The notes under the pieces were generated by a model, which saw only the letters and a list, made by a program, of their open reading frames with translations, had not been told where the DNA came from and made no database searches. A DNA stretch of 64,000 nt from contig NZ_VRLV01000002.1 of assembly GCF_009760925.1 (NCBI RefSeq), forward strand, positions 372,001 to 436,000, read 5' to 3'. This document shows, piece by piece, positions 16,302 through 26,407 of the stretch. This stretch comes from Nonomuraea typhae. GTDB taxonomy: Bacteria; Actinomycetota; Actinomycetes; Streptosporangiales; Streptosporangiaceae. Within the stretch, counting starts at the first letter, position 1; the number at the start of each line of letters is the position of its first letter. Both the position numbers and the translations under genes were made by a program.

Positions 16302-17792
16302 TCACGGGGTCTCCCCCGCGCGGCGTTCGGCCGTGCGCCGGGCCCTGGCCTCGATGGCGGTCAGCGGCTCGGCGACGTGCTCCAGCGCGGTGCGCTCGGC
16401 CTTGACCCCGAAGAGGATCTCCACGATCCCGGCGAAGATCATCATTCCGGCGGCGAAGAGGTATCCCCAGAACAGCCTGGTCGGATCCGGATGGGCCTGG
16501 TCGCCGATGAGCGCACCGAAGATCGCCGGGCCGAACGAGCCGACGACCTGGCCCAGCGCGAAGAAGATCGAGATGGCCTGGGCGCGCATCTCGATCGGGA
16601 AGATCTCGCTGACGGTCAGATAGGCGGAGCTGGCCGCGGCCGAGGCGATGAAGAAGATGACCGACCACATGACCGTCTGCGTGGTCGCGGTCAGCGCACC
16701 GCGTTCGAACAACCAGCCGGTGACGGCCAGCAGCGTGCCGGAGGTGATGTAGGTGCCGGCGATCATCTGCCTGCGCCCGACGGTGTCGAACAGCCGCCCG
16801 AGCGTGAGCGGGCCGATCAGGTTGCCCAGGGCGAAGGCGAACATGTACACGGGCACGTCGCCGGCCTCGATGCCGTAGAAGTGCGTGAGCACCAGCGCAT
16901 ACGTGAAGAAGATCGCGTTGTAGAGGAACGACTGGCAGATCATCAGCGTCGCGCTCAGGAACGAACGCCGCGGGTAGGTGCGGAACAACGTCCTGGCGAC
17001 CTCGATCAGCGGCAGCCGCTTCTGCGGCACCACCTCGATGGCCTGCTCCTCCGGCACCGGCGGCAGCTCCGCCCCGGTCTCCCGCTCCACCTCCTTCTCG
17101 ATCGCCGCGACCACGCCTTCCGCCTCGTCCTCCCGGCCGTGGGTCATCAGCCAGCGCGGGCTCTCCGGCAGGTGGCGGCGCAGGCCCCAGATGAGGACGC
17201 CGATCACCGGGCCGATGAGGAACCCGAGCCGCCAGGCCCAGTCGGGGTCGAGCGGGCCGCCGGGGTCGAGCAGCACGAACGTGGCCGAGGTGGCCAGCAG
17301 GGCGCCGAGCCAGTAGGTGCCGTTGACGCCGAGGTCCACGTGGCCGCGGTACTTCGACGGGATCATCTCGTCGATCGCGGAGTTGACCGCCGCGTACTCG
17401 CCGCCGATGCCGGTGCCCGCGATGAACCGCAGCACCAGGTAACTGCCGAGATCCCAGGACAAGGCGGTCAGCCCGCTGGCGATCAGGTAGACGGCCAGGG
17501 TGAGGATGAACAGCTTGCGCCGGCCCATCCGGTCGGACATCCAGCCGAAGAACAGCGCGCCGACCACCTCCCCGATCAGATAAACACTCGCCGACAGGCC
17601 CACCTCGGCCGAGGTGAGACCCAGGGTGTCGGAGCGCTGCAGGAAGGCGCCGACGTTGCCGGCGATGGTGATCTCCAGGCCGTCGAGCACCCAGGCGACG
17701 CCGAGGGCCATGACGAGGCGGGTGTGGAACGGCGACCACGGCAGCCGGTCCATGCGCGCGGGAACCAGGCTGCGGACGATTCCCGGACCCAT
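16302..17792 (-). CDS. MFS transporter, sugar/metabolite porter type
   Basis: The 496-residue carrier has 12 predicted membrane segments. Family signatures are visible: DRMGRRK in the first cytoplasmic loop, PESPRW before the central loop and DTVGRR in the second half. The central loop (about residues 215-270) is long, acidic and Pro/Glu-rich. The pattern fits the metabolite:H+ symporter/sugar porter group, but the substrate cannot be assigned. The C-terminus is a charged cytoplasmic tail. An internal ATG at residue 14 (MDRLPWSPFH) is an alternative start. The 67-base spacer to the FtsH-like gene upstream carries a paired repeat. Confidence 0.85.
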   Translation of the reverse strand: MGPGIVRSLVPARMDRLPWSPFHTRLVMALGVAWVLDGLEITIAGNVGAFLQRSDTLGLTSAEVGLSASVYLIGEVVGALFFGWMSDRMGRRKLFILTLAVYLIASGLTALSWDLGSYLVLRFIAGTGIGGEYAAVNSAIDEMIPSKYRGHVDLGVNGTYWLGALLATSATFVLLDPGGPLDPDWAWRLGFLIGPVIGVLIWGLRRHLPESPRWLMTHGREDEAEGVVAAIEKEVERETGAELPPVPEEQAIEVVPQKRLPLIEVARTLFRTYPRRSFLSATLMICQSFLYNAIFFTYALVLTHFYGIEAGDVPVYMFAFALGNLIGPLTLGRLFDTVGRRQMIAGTYITSGTLLAVTGWLFERGALTATTQTVMWSVIFFIASAAASSAYLTVSEIFPIEMRAQAISIFFALGQVVGSFGPAIFGALIGDQAHPDPTRLFWGYLFAAGMMIFAGIVEILFGVKAERTALEHVAEPLTAIEARARRTAERRAGETP

Positions 17793-17832
17793 GCCATCAC
17801 TCCCTCACCCGGCGACGATCTCACCCTAAGCA

Positions 17833-17864
17833 ATGAAGCGATGACATGGCGTGATGAAGCTATG
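17833..17864. repeat. Paired 11-bp repeat upstream of the MFS gene
   Basis: ATGAAGCGATG (17833-17843) and ATGAAGCTATG (17854-17864) are direct repeats whose starts are 21 bases apart, two helical turns, in the short AT-richer spacer between the FtsH-like stop and the MFS start. The spacing would let one protein bind both on the same DNA face. The second copy runs into the 3' end of the FtsH-like gene. Confidence 0.4.
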
Positions 17865-20439
17865 TGCCGGGCCGGTGTCCCCCGTCGTAGCCGAGCAGGC
17901 GCATGGCCGTGTCCGGGTCCATGGCCGCGGCCAGCAGCTGGGCACGGGCGTGGGCCTGGTCACGCTCGCGCTCCACCTTGGCCTGGGCGGCCCGCAGCCC
18001 CCTGACGGTCACCACCGCGAGGCAGGTGCCCACGATCACCGCCACCACGAACACGGCCATCGCCACCAGCAGACCCGGCGACGCCAGCTCCATGCTCGTC
18101 TCCGGCCGGGTGACCGCCAGCCCGCCCAGCAGCGCCACGAGCACCAGGCCGAGCAGGCTGCCGGCCGTGATCAGCACCGTCCGCCCGGCCCCTCGCCGCC
18201 CGGACGACGCCTCGGCGACCGGCACGTGGGGATGCGGCGGCTGGGGCTCGGGGGTCCACGCCGTGAACTCCGGCTGCGCCGTACCCCAGAGGTCCGGTAC
18301 GGCGGGCGGGCCGGGAACCGTGCTCTCCCGGGGCGGTCCCGGCAGGCCGCGTCCGACGCGGCCGTGTTCGCGGTGGGCGCGGGCCGCCTCCCGGTGGTAG
18401 TCCTCCAGCTCGGCCCAGAGCTCCTCGGAGGCGTACACGCTGCCGTCGAGCAGGGGCCCGGCCCGGCGTTCGATGACGGCGACCACGTCGTCCCCGTCGA
18501 GCGTCCTGTGGGTCTCCAGCGCGTGGGCGACGCTCAGCACCTCCCGCCGGTGCTCCCGCAGCAGCCGCTCGGTCCGCTCCAGCAGCCGCACGAGGCCGCC
18601 CTCGATGCGCTCCTCCGGCACACCGCCCGCGATCTCCAGCTCCCGCAGCGCGGGCAGCGAGGTGAGGCCGGAGCCCATGCCCCAGCACGACTCCATGAGC
18701 GCGGTCAGGAACGTGGCCGCGCGCAGGTCGCCGGAGACGCCGGAGGAACTGTCCCCGGCGAAGAACATGCGCTCCCCCGCCAGCGCGGCGAGCGCGACCA
18801 TGATGTCGGCCTCGTACTCCGACTTCCACCGGGTGAACCGCTCCCCGGGCCCGACGGCGGCGACCATGCCGAGGTAGCCGGCGCCCTTCTCGATGGTGAC
18901 CAGGTCGATCTCGAGCCGGTGGCGGGTGTGGTGGGCGACGACGGCGTGGCACGCCTCGTGGACGGCGACGGCGTGCCGTTCACGCTCGGCGTACTCGACG
19001 TCCTCGGGCGGCCCGAGCTGCTTGAGGCGCCTGGCGCGCAGCACGTCGGACCAGGTGATGACCTGGCGGCCGTCCCGGACGGCGAGGATGAGCGACTCGT
19101 TGACCAGGTCTTTGATGGTGGCGCCGGTGGCGTAGGGGGTGATGGTGGCGAGTTTGCCGATCTGCCCGGGGGTGAGCCGGTGCGCGACCTTGCCGAAGTA
19201 GCCCTGGTAGGTGCGCACCCGCCCGGCTTCGGAGGGGTGACCGAGCTTGTAGACGCGGTCGATGCGGCCGGGCCGCAGCAGCGCCTCGTGGAGGGCGTCA
19301 GGCCGGTCGGTGGCCATGATGACCAGGATGCGGTACTTGGGCGGCGGCTTGGGCCGCATGCCGAGCGCCCGCCGGACGTGCCGGTTGACGAGTCCCCGCG
19401 GCTTGTGGAGCCCGGACAGTTCGGCGAGCAGTGCCCGCACGGGGCCGGGGTCGCGGGCGGTGCCGGGCTCGGGGCGGCCGCCGCGGAAGGCGAGCACGGA
19501 GCGGGTCTCCTCCGACAGGTAGGTCAGGCCGTGGCAGCCGCTCCGGTCCTGCCGCCCCGGCGGCCCCTGCCCGGCGAGGCGGCCCAGGGAGTCGGCCTCG
19601 TCGAAGAAGACGACCACGCCGCCGTAGCGCAGGGCGAGGGTGCGCAGCTTCCCGAAGAGCGCCTTCACCTTGAGGACGCCGATGCCCGTGAACGGGGTGG
19701 TGAACGCGCCGGGGTGCACGACGACGTACGGCTTGCCGGTCTCGCCGGCCACGGCTTCGGCCATGAGCGTCTTGCCGGTGCCGGGCGGGCCCCACAGCAG
19801 CAGGCCGCCGGGCACGCGGCCGCCGCCTGCCTCGATGGCGCCGGGGTTCTCCAGGAAGAGGGTGTCCTCCCGGACGCGCTCGACCACGTGGTCCTGGCCC
19901 CAGACGTCGGCGAAGCGGGCCTTGACGTCGTCGGGCAGGTGCGTCTCGACGCCGCCGCGGGACAGGAGCCAGAGCAGGCCGGCGAGGGTCACGAAGACGA
20001 CGAACGGCAGTGCCTGCGCCGATGCCTGGAGGAAGGCGGCGAACGGGCTGATCCCGAGGAGCAGCGCGATCATCACCACCCAGAAGGCGATCGCGACCGC
20101 GCGGGCGATGCGGAAGCGGGTCCAGTCGCCGAAGCGGCGATGCGACCAGCGTTCGAACCCGCCGAAGACCTTCTCGCTCCAGAACCGGTGATAGCCGGAG
20201 GAGCATTCGCCCGTGAGGACATGCGCCTGCCGTACCGTCTCGGCGGCCGCCAGCCACAAGATCCACGCATGAGCCCGCGCGACGTCCCGCACGGCGTGGC
20301 CGACGGGGATGGTCCCCTCGGCATCGGCCATGGACCTCCAGATCAGGATGAGGAAGACGGCGACAAGGACGGCGAGGATCCTGCCGCGGTCCCAGAACCG
20401 CAGGTTCTTCCTGGTGACGGCGCGGCGAACGGTCGTCAA
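17860..20439 (-). CDS. FtsH-like membrane AAA+ zinc protease, atypical
   Basis: This 859-residue protein has membrane segments at about 20-35, 112-130 and 142-160, then an AAA+ module: Walker A GPPGTGKT (217-224), Walker B VVFFDEADS (276-284) and the arginine-finger region LLRPGRIDR (387-395). A zinc protease follows with HEACH (494-498) and a third-ligand region resembling FtsH (SGDLRAAT). It should extract and degrade membrane proteins. Three features differ from housekeeping FtsH: an insertion of roughly 60 residues between Walker B and the arginine-finger region, a Pro-rich linker after about residue 690, and two extra membrane segments near the C-terminus followed by a coiled-coil-like tail. 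A normal ftsH is expected elsewhere. Confidence 0.85.
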   Translation of the reverse strand: MTTVRRAVTRKNLRFWDRGRILAVLVAVFLILIWRSMADAEGTIPVGHAVRDVARAHAWILWLAAAETVRQAHVLTGECSSGYHRFWSEKVFGGFERWSHRRFGDWTRFRIARAVAIAFWVVMIALLLGISPFAAFLQASAQALPFVVFVTLAGLLWLLSRGGVETHLPDDVKARFADVWGQDHVVERVREDTLFLENPGAIEAGGGRVPGGLLLWGPPGTGKTLMAEAVAGETGKPYVVVHPGAFTTPFTGIGVLKVKALFGKLRTLALRYGGVVVFFDEADSLGRLAGQGPPGRQDRSGCHGLTYLSEETRSVLAFRGGRPEPGTARDPGPVRALLAELSGLHKPRGLVNRHVRRALGMRPKPPPKYRILVIMATDRPDALHEALLRPGRIDRVYKLGHPSEAGRVRTYQGYFGKVAHRLTPGQIGKLATITPYATGATIKDLVNESLILAVRDGRQVITWSDVLRARRLKQLGPPEDVEYAERERHAVAVHEACHAVVAHHTRHRLEIDLVTIEKGAGYLGMVAAVGPGERFTRWKSEYEADIMVALAALAGERMFFAGDSSSGVSGDLRAATFLTALMESCWGMGSGLTSLPALRELEIAGGVPEERIEGGLVRLLERTERLLREHRREVLSVAHALETHRTLDGDDVVAVIERRAGPLLDGSVYASEELWAELEDYHREAARAHREHGRVGRGLPGPPRESTVPGPPAVPDLWGTAQPEFTAWTPEPQPPHPHVPVAEASSGRRGAGRTVLITAGSLLGLVLVALLGGLAVTRPETSMELASPGLLVAMAVFVVAVIVGTCLAVVTVRGLRAAQAKVERERDQAHARAQLLAAAMDPDTAMRLLGYDGGHRPGT

Positions 20440-20565
20440 GGAAGCCCCCTCAGCCGGAGCGGGGCCAGTGTGGGCATCACCGGGACTTACCTCCGCTTTA
20501 CGGATTAACAGTCGGTTTATGCCCGTCTTTATGTGGAATGAGGGCTGTTGCCCGGTGACACATGC

Positions 20566-20973
20566 CTAGGGGTATTCCTTGATCGGAACCTCCACGGTGA
20601 GCGTGCCCGCCTCCTGGAACACGAACGTCGCCGGCACCCACGCGCCCGGCTGCGCCTGCAGGCCGGTGGCGGTGGCCAGCGCCCGGGCCGTGCCGACGGG
20701 CTCGCGCGGCGGCAGCTCCACCGGCGCGTCCAGCGTGAGCTGCCCGGTCGTGAGGGCCAGCCGTACCAGCCGGTCCGGGCGCCCGGTCGAGTTGATCAGG
20801 ATGGCGTGCAGCGACCCGCCTTTCAGCAGGTAGGCGTTGCGGACGTGGACGCCGCGCTGGCTGGCGTTCCCGCCGTCGTTGCGCGGCAGCGCGGCGCCGG
20901 GGGCCTCTCCTTGATTCGCGCCGCAGGCCGTGACGAGGAGCAACACGGCCAGCAGCGTGCTTAAGACTCGCAT
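20566..20973 (-). CDS. Small lipoprotein, DUF461/copper-chaperone-like
   Basis: The 135-residue protein has a signal peptide with lipobox VTAC. The mature domain ends with a segment like VPATFVFQEAGTLTVEVPI, the pattern of the DUF461/PCuAC beta-sandwich lipoproteins of Actinobacteria, and has NAYLL and ILINSTGRPDRL where that family has its NAY and LVN motifs. The methionine/histidine copper ligands of true PCuAC proteins are not visible, so metal binding is doubtful. The ATG at 20973 starts exactly at the signal peptide; an upstream in-frame ATG would add unrelated residues. It is divergent from the CMD gene. Confidence 0.7.
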   Translation of the reverse strand: MRVLSTLLAVLLLVTACGANQGEAPGAALPRNDGGNASQRGVHVRNAYLLKGGSLHAILINSTGRPDRLVRLALTTGQLTLDAPVELPPREPVGTARALATATGLQAQPGAWVPATFVFQEAGTLTVEVPIKEYP

Positions 20974-21083
20974 TCCCTCACGGTCACTCCGCCGCAACGT
21001 TCCCGCAACCCCCATTGGTCCATCTCCGGAAGTAGCGAAAAATATGGGGATCACGTGGCAACGGAGCCCGGACAGGGAGCGCT

Positions 21084-21356
21084 GTGTCCATGACAGAGAT
21101 GACCTTCGCCGATCTGTGGTCGCGGGACGCGCTTTCCGTCAGGGATCGCCGCCTGCTGCTGCTCGGCCTCTTCGTCGGCCAGGGCGGCCTGGATGAGGAA
21201 CTCTTCATCCAGGTGGACGCCGCATTGCGGACCAAAGAGCTGACCGTCGAAGAGATGCGGGAGGTCGTCGCGTTCCTCACTCACTACGCCGGGTGGTCTC
21301 GCGGGGCCCGGCTCAACGCCCAGGTGGAGGAGCTCGTCGAGAAGATCTTCGGCTGA
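21084..21356 (+). CDS. Carboxymuconolactone decarboxylase (CMD)-family small protein
   Basis: The 90-residue protein matches the C-terminal part of CMD-like proteins: LSVRDRRLLLLGLFVGQGG, then LDEELFIQVDAALR and VVAFLTHYAGWSRG. The general-base region with HYAGW is present, but there is no CxxC redox pair, so it is not an AhpD-type peroxidase. The GTG at 21084 and an ATG at 21090 are both in frame behind AGGGAG (21074-21079). The stop lies seven bases from that of the convergent flavodoxin-like gene. Its substrate is unknown. Confidence 0.8.
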   Translation: MSMTEMTFADLWSRDALSVRDRRLLLLGLFVGQGGLDEELFIQVDAALRTKELTVEEMREVVAFLTHYAGWSRGARLNAQVEELVEKIFG

Positions 21357-21362
21357 CCGCGC

Positions 21363-21809
21363 TCACAGCCCGGCGGCGACGGTGGCGCCCAGGTCCCAGC
21401 ACGCCTCCAGATCGGCCTTGCCGGGCCGTCCCGTGACGGTCACCGGCTTGACGGCGCGCTCCCAGCCGAGGCTCGCCGCGATCGACTCCACCGCGCGGAC
21501 CGCGCCCGTGGTGTCGTTGTCGCCGTGCACATAGAGCCCGTACGGCAGGCGGCGCGTCTCGGCCAGGCACGGGTAGTAGACGGTGTCCAGGAAGTGCTTG
21601 AGGGCGCCGGACATGTAACCGATGTTCGCGGTCGTGCCCATGATCAGGCCGTCGGCGGCCAGCAGGTCGGCGGCGGTCGCGCCCAGGGCCGGTTCGGTGA
21701 CCACCTCGACGTCCTCGATCTCGTCCGTCGTGGCGCCCTTGAGCACCTGGCCGAAGAGCTCGTGCGTGACGGGCGAGACCGTGTGGTGAACGATGAGGAG
21801 CCGGCTCAC
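21363..21809 (-). CDS. Flavodoxin/NADPH-dependent FMN reductase-like protein
   Basis: The 148-residue alpha/beta protein begins LLIVHHTVSP, resembling the phosphate-binding loop of flavodoxins, and has GTTANIGYMSGALKHFLD, the classic flavin-ring segment of NAD(P)H:FMN reductases and WrbA-like proteins. It likely binds FMN and moves electrons in the cytoplasm. I chose the GTG at 21809 because it overlaps the stop of the upstream dehydrogenase-like gene (GTGA) and begins the flavodoxin strand directly; longer frames are shadow sequence. Confidence 0.8.
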   Translation of the reverse strand: MSRLLIVHHTVSPVTHELFGQVLKGATTDEIEDVEVVTEPALGATAADLLAADGLIMGTTANIGYMSGALKHFLDTVYYPCLAETRRLPYGLYVHGDNDTTGAVRAVESIAASLGWERAVKPVTVTGRPGKADLEACWDLGATVAAGL

Positions 21810-22993
21810 GGCGCCGCTTCGATCTTGTACACCGGCCCCTGGATGCTCATCGCGTACAGCTCCCCGTCGGCCCCTTCGCCGAACGACGACAGCTGCTCGA
21901 CCCGGCCCACCTCGACGGCGTCGCCGGGCTTGCCCGACCGGGCGGCCTTCACCCAGCCGGCGCAGAAGTCGCCGTACAGGAAGCGGCCCTTGAGCCAGGG
22001 GATCTTCTGACCGCGGTAGACGTATCCGGCGGTGACCGAGGTGCAGTCGTCCTGGGGGTAGGTGATGACCGGGTCGGTGAGGTTTCCGCCCTGGCCGCCG
22101 TTGAAGGGTTCGCCGCCTTCGCGGAGGTTCCAGCCGTAGTTCTCCCCGCCTTTGGAGGAGGCCGGTTGGAAGTCGATCTCCTCCCAGGCGTTCTGGCCGA
22201 CGTCCCCGATCCACAGGTCACCTGTTTCCCTATCAAAGGTGAACTTCCAGGGATTTCTCAGCCCATAGGCCCAGATTTCGGGTTTTGCTGTCCTTCGTCC
22301 GGCGAACGGGTTGTCCTTCGGCACCTTGTACGGGCTGCCCCTCGGGTCGATGCGCAGGATCTTGCCCAGCCAGGTGGTCAGCTTCTGGCCGTAGCCGTGC
22401 GGGTCCCCGCCGCTGCCCCCGTCGCCCAGCCCGATGTACAGGTACCCGTCCGGCCCGAACGCGAGGTGCCCGCCGTTGTGGTTGGGGTAGGGCTGGTCCT
22501 GCTTGAGCACGTCCCGGCGGGAGGTGGCCTTCGTCCCGTCGAAGGCCCATTCGGTGACATGCGTGTGGCCGTCCCGGTCGGTCCAGTTCAGGTACAGCCA
22601 CCGCCCGTCCGGGTGGAACGCCACCCCGAGCAGCCCCTGCTCGTTGCCCGTGCTGATCTCACCGGACAGGTCGATCACCGTGTCACCGCCGAGCGTGCGC
22701 AACCGGCCGCTCTGCTCGGCGACGTACACCCGGTCGTCCCCCGCGCGCACGGCCATCGCCACCGGCTTGTCCAGGGTGGCGACCTGCTCGAAGGCCAGCT
22801 TGCCCGGTTCGCTCTCCGGGGCGGGCGAGGTGCCCGCCGCCGTGGCGGCCGGCGAAGAGGCGGTCGCCGGCGAGGAAGGCGCCGAGGACGCGGGCGCCGG
22901 AGGCTGGGTGATCTCTGGGGCGGAGGGCGCGCAGGCGGCCACCGTCACGGTGAGCACCGCGGCGGCCAGGGGCGCGAGGACGGCCGATCTCAC
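21806..22993 (-). CDS. PQQ-dependent sugar dehydrogenase-like lipoprotein (Yli/sGDH/Hhip beta-propeller)
   Basis: The 395-residue protein has a signal peptide with lipobox VAAC, a Ser/Ala/Pro-rich linker (residues 25-62) and then a six-bladed propeller of the soluble glucose dehydrogenase family. Motifs seen are GLLGVAFHPD, NHNGGHLAFGPDGYLYIGLG, YGLRNPWKFTFD and GDVGQ. Family members oxidise aldose sugars with PQQ bound through a conserved His (in NHNGGHL) and Arg (in GLRNP). It should sit on the outer face of the membrane. The downstream flavodoxin-like gene is translationally coupled. Confidence 0.88.
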   Translation of the reverse strand: MRSAVLAPLAAAVLTVTVAACAPSAPEITQPPAPASSAPSSPATASSPAATAAGTSPAPESEPGKLAFEQVATLDKPVAMAVRAGDDRVYVAEQSGRLRTLGGDTVIDLSGEISTGNEQGLLGVAFHPDGRWLYLNWTDRDGHTHVTEWAFDGTKATSRRDVLKQDQPYPNHNGGHLAFGPDGYLYIGLGDGGSGGDPHGYGQKLTTWLGKILRIDPRGSPYKVPKDNPFAGRRTAKPEIWAYGLRNPWKFTFDRETGDLWIGDVGQNAWEEIDFQPASSKGGENYGWNLREGGEPFNGGQGGNLTDPVITYPQDDCTSVTAGYVYRGQKIPWLKGRFLYGDFCAGWVKAARSGKPGDAVEVGRVEQLSSFGEGADGELYAMSIQGPVYKIEAAP

Positions 22994-23140
22994 CCCTTGA
23001 TCCTCTCACGCACCCCCCGCGGCCCCACGACCGCGCCGCAACCCACGCCCTCACCAACCCGGCACGACCCCGCGTCCGCATCCGACCGGCCCAGCCTGTG
23101 CCTGCGTGAGACGCGTGCGACCTGCGGCTAGTCTGCCGAC

Positions 23141-23890
23141 ATGCCTACCGCACTGATCACGGGCGCGACCGCCGGCCTCGGCGCCGCCTTCGCCCGTCGC
23201 CTGGCCGCCGACGGTTTCACGCTGGTGCTCGTCTCCCGCGACGAGCTGCGCCTGGCCGAGAGCGCCGAGGACCTCAAGCGCCGGTACGGCGTGACCGTCG
23301 AGACCCTGCCCGCAGACCTGGCCACGGACAAGGGCCTGGCCGCCGTCGAAGCCCGGGTCGGCGAGGGCGTCGACCTCCTGGTCAACAACGCCGGTTTCGC
23401 CCACCCGGGCGGATTCCTGGAGACGCCGGTCGAGGACGAGCGCCGCATGCTCAAGGTCCACTGCGAAGCCGTGCTCCGTCTCACGCTGGCCGCTCTGCCG
23501 GGCATGAAGTCCCGCGGCAGGGGCGGCGTCATCAACGTGGCCTCGGTGGCCGCCTTCTTCACGCGCGGCACCTACAGCGCCTCCAAGGCGTGGGTGGTCA
23601 ACTTCAGCGCCTCGGCCGCCACGGAGGTCGGCCACCCGCGGGTCAAGGTCATGGCGTTGTGCCCCGGCTTCGTGCGCACGGAGTTCCACGACCGCGCCGG
23701 GATGGACACCTCGGCCATCCCGGGCTTCCTGTGGCTCAAGGCCGACGCCGTGGCCGACGCCGCCCTGCGCGACCTGGCGCGGGGCAAGCTGGTCAGCGTC
23801 CAGGACGTGCGCTACAAGGCGATCGTGGCCGTGGGCAAGCTGATCCCGCACAACCTCACGGCGCTGGTCTCCGCCAAGATCGGCCGCTGA
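23141..23890 (+). CDS. Short-chain dehydrogenase/reductase (SDR)
   Basis: The 249-residue Rossmann enzyme has the classical cofactor motif TGATAGLG (residues 7-14), NNAG (about 84-87) and the catalytic Ser and YxxxK (YSASK). A basic residue after the second strand (SRDELR) suggests NADP(H). It resembles the YqjQ/DltE-like group of SDRs, but the substrate is unknown. It is a single gene, with a strong hairpin after its 3' end that belongs mainly to the convergent msiK gene. Confidence 0.9.
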   Translation: MPTALITGATAGLGAAFARRLAADGFTLVLVSRDELRLAESAEDLKRRYGVTVETLPADLATDKGLAAVEARVGEGVDLLVNNAGFAHPGGFLETPVEDERRMLKVHCEAVLRLTLAALPGMKSRGRGGVINVASVAAFFTRGTYSASKAWVVNFSASAATEVGHPRVKVMALCPGFVRTEFHDRAGMDTSAIPGFLWLKADAVADAALRDLARGKLVSVQDVRYKAIVAVGKLIPHNLTALVSAKIGR

Positions 23891-23942
23891 CGGCACGCGG
23901 GCGCCCGGTTCTACGAAAAGCCCGGAAAAATCGGGAAAACAG

Positions 23943-23981
23943 CCGATCCCCACCACAGGAGGGGGTTGTGGTGGGGATCGG
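23943..23981 (-). terminator. Strong intrinsic terminator of msiK
   Basis: A perfect 15-bp stem (CCGATCCCCACCACA and its complement) with a 9-base loop lies 12 bases beyond the msiK stop. On the minus strand the stem is followed by CTGTTTTCCCGATTTTT, a usable U-tract, so it is oriented for msiK. It also faces the end of the SDR gene. Confidence 0.88.
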
Positions 23982-23992
23982 GGCTGGGAGAG

Positions 23993-25213
<1,221 letters not shown>

Positions 25214-25226
25214 GCGCACTCCTGCG

Positions 25227-25240
25227 TGGATACGTTTTCA
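25227..25240. promoter_or_regulatory. LacI-type operator in the msiK leader
   Basis: TGGATACGTTTTCA fits the pattern TGGAAACGTTTCCA at 12 of 14 positions, with the central CG typical of LacI-family sites. It lies 14 bases before the msiK start, where binding would block transcription. Confidence 0.5.
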
Positions 25241-25311
25241 TGCATCTCACCCGAAACGTACATCCATGTCAAGAGCCTGGGGCAATGCTGGAAACATTGC
25301 GGAAACCATGA

Positions 25312-25325
25312 TGGAATCGTTTCCA
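25312..25325. promoter_or_regulatory. LacI-type operator at the lacI start codon
   Basis: TGGAATCGTTTCCA is a 14-bp palindrome with one mismatched pair and a central CG. It ends on the first base of the lacI ATG, which suggests autorepression. A related but weaker sequence (GGAAACATTGCGGAAACC) lies just upstream. Confidence 0.6.
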
Positions 25326-26407
25326 TGAAGCGGGCGACCATCAAGGATGTGGCCGAGGCGGCGGGCGTCGGCGTGGCGACCGTATCCCGGGTTTTGTCCG
25401 GCGGCTCGGCCAGCCCGGAGACGCGCGAGCGGGTCCTGGCCGTCGCCGCGCAGCTCGACTACCGCCCCAGCGCCCTCGGGCGCAACCTGCGCCAGCGGCG
25501 CACCGGCGGCATCGGGCTGCTGCTGCCCGATCTGACCGACAGCTTCCACGGCCGGCTGGCCGAAGGCGTGCTCGCCTGCGCCCGCTCGGCGGGCGAGCCG
25601 GTGGTGATCGGCTCCACCGGCGACGACCCGGAGCAGGAGGCCGAGCTGATCGGCATGCTGCTGGAGCAGAGCGTGGACCGGGTCATCGCGGTCCCCGCCG
25701 GTGACGCCGACACCTGGCGGCCCGCGCTCAAGGCGGGGATGGGCGTGGTGTTCGCCGACCGCCTGCCGTACGAGCCCGGCGCGACGGAGCCGGAGGAGCC
25801 GGCCACGGCCGCGGTGGACGAGCTGATGCTGCTCGACGGCGTGCCGGCCACGCCCGCCTCACGGCCCGCCGTTCGCGCGCGCCCGCTCGACGTCCCCGCC
25901 GTCCTCACCGACGACCGCTCGGGCGTCCGTACGGCGGTGCAGTACTTGAGAGGGCTGGGCCACCGCCGCGTCGCCTACCTGGGCGGGCCGGGGCGCGAGC
26001 GCCGGGTGGAGGCGTTCCGGCAGGCGGTGGGCGGCGTCCCGGACGAGGAGCTGATCGTGTTCTCCGACGGCAGCCGCGACTCGGCCTACGCGGCCGCCTC
26101 GGGGTTGTTCCAGACCCGCCCCGACCTGACCGCCGTGGTGGCCGGCGGCAACATGCTGGGCGAGGCGGCGGTGCTGGCGGCACGTGAGCTGGACCTGCGG
26201 GTTCCGCGCGACCTGTCGGTGATCATGTTCGATGACGTGCCGTGGGCCGAGTTGTGCTTCCCGCCGCTGACCGTGATCGCCCAACCGGCCCGCGACATGG
26301 GGTATCGGGCCGCCGAGCTGGTGTTGCGGACGGGCCCGCGCCGTCCCAGGAGCGTGCTGCTGCCGACGGAGCTGGTGATCCGCGGCAGCTGCGGGCCCCG
26401 CCTCTAG
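25325..26407 (+). CDS. LacI-family transcriptional regulator
   Basis: The 360-residue repressor begins KRATIKDVAEAAGVGVATVSRVL, the standard LacI helix-turn-helix, followed by the hinge helix region (RPSALGRNLRQRRT) and a periplasmic-binding-protein-like effector domain. The ATG at 25325 is fixed by this start; the open frame extends upstream but carries no domain. There is an insertion of about 40 Ala/Pro/Glu-rich residues near 155-195. It is divergent from msiK, and both genes have similar operators, so it likely controls msiK and itself in response to a sugar. Its stop shares a CTAG with the convergent peroxidase gene. Confidence 0.9.
   Translation: MKRATIKDVAEAAGVGVATVSRVLSGGSASPETRERVLAVAAQLDYRPSALGRNLRQRRTGGIGLLLPDLTDSFHGRLAEGVLACARSAGEPVVIGSTGDDPEQEAELIGMLLEQSVDRVIAVPAGDADTWRPALKAGMGVVFADRLPYEPGATEPEEPATAAVDELMLLDGVPATPASRPAVRARPLDVPAVLTDDRSGVRTAVQYLRGLGHRRVAYLGGPGRERRVEAFRQAVGGVPDEELIVFSDGSRDSAYAAASGLFQTRPDLTAVVAGGNMLGEAAVLAARELDLRVPRDLSVIMFDDVPWAELCFPPLTVIAQPARDMGYRAAELVLRTGPRRPRSVLLPTELVIRGSCGPRL

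Noticed and set aside
21806..22993. PQQ biosynthesis locus around the sugar dehydrogenase-like gene
   Set aside because: None of the adjacent genes resembles pqqA-E.
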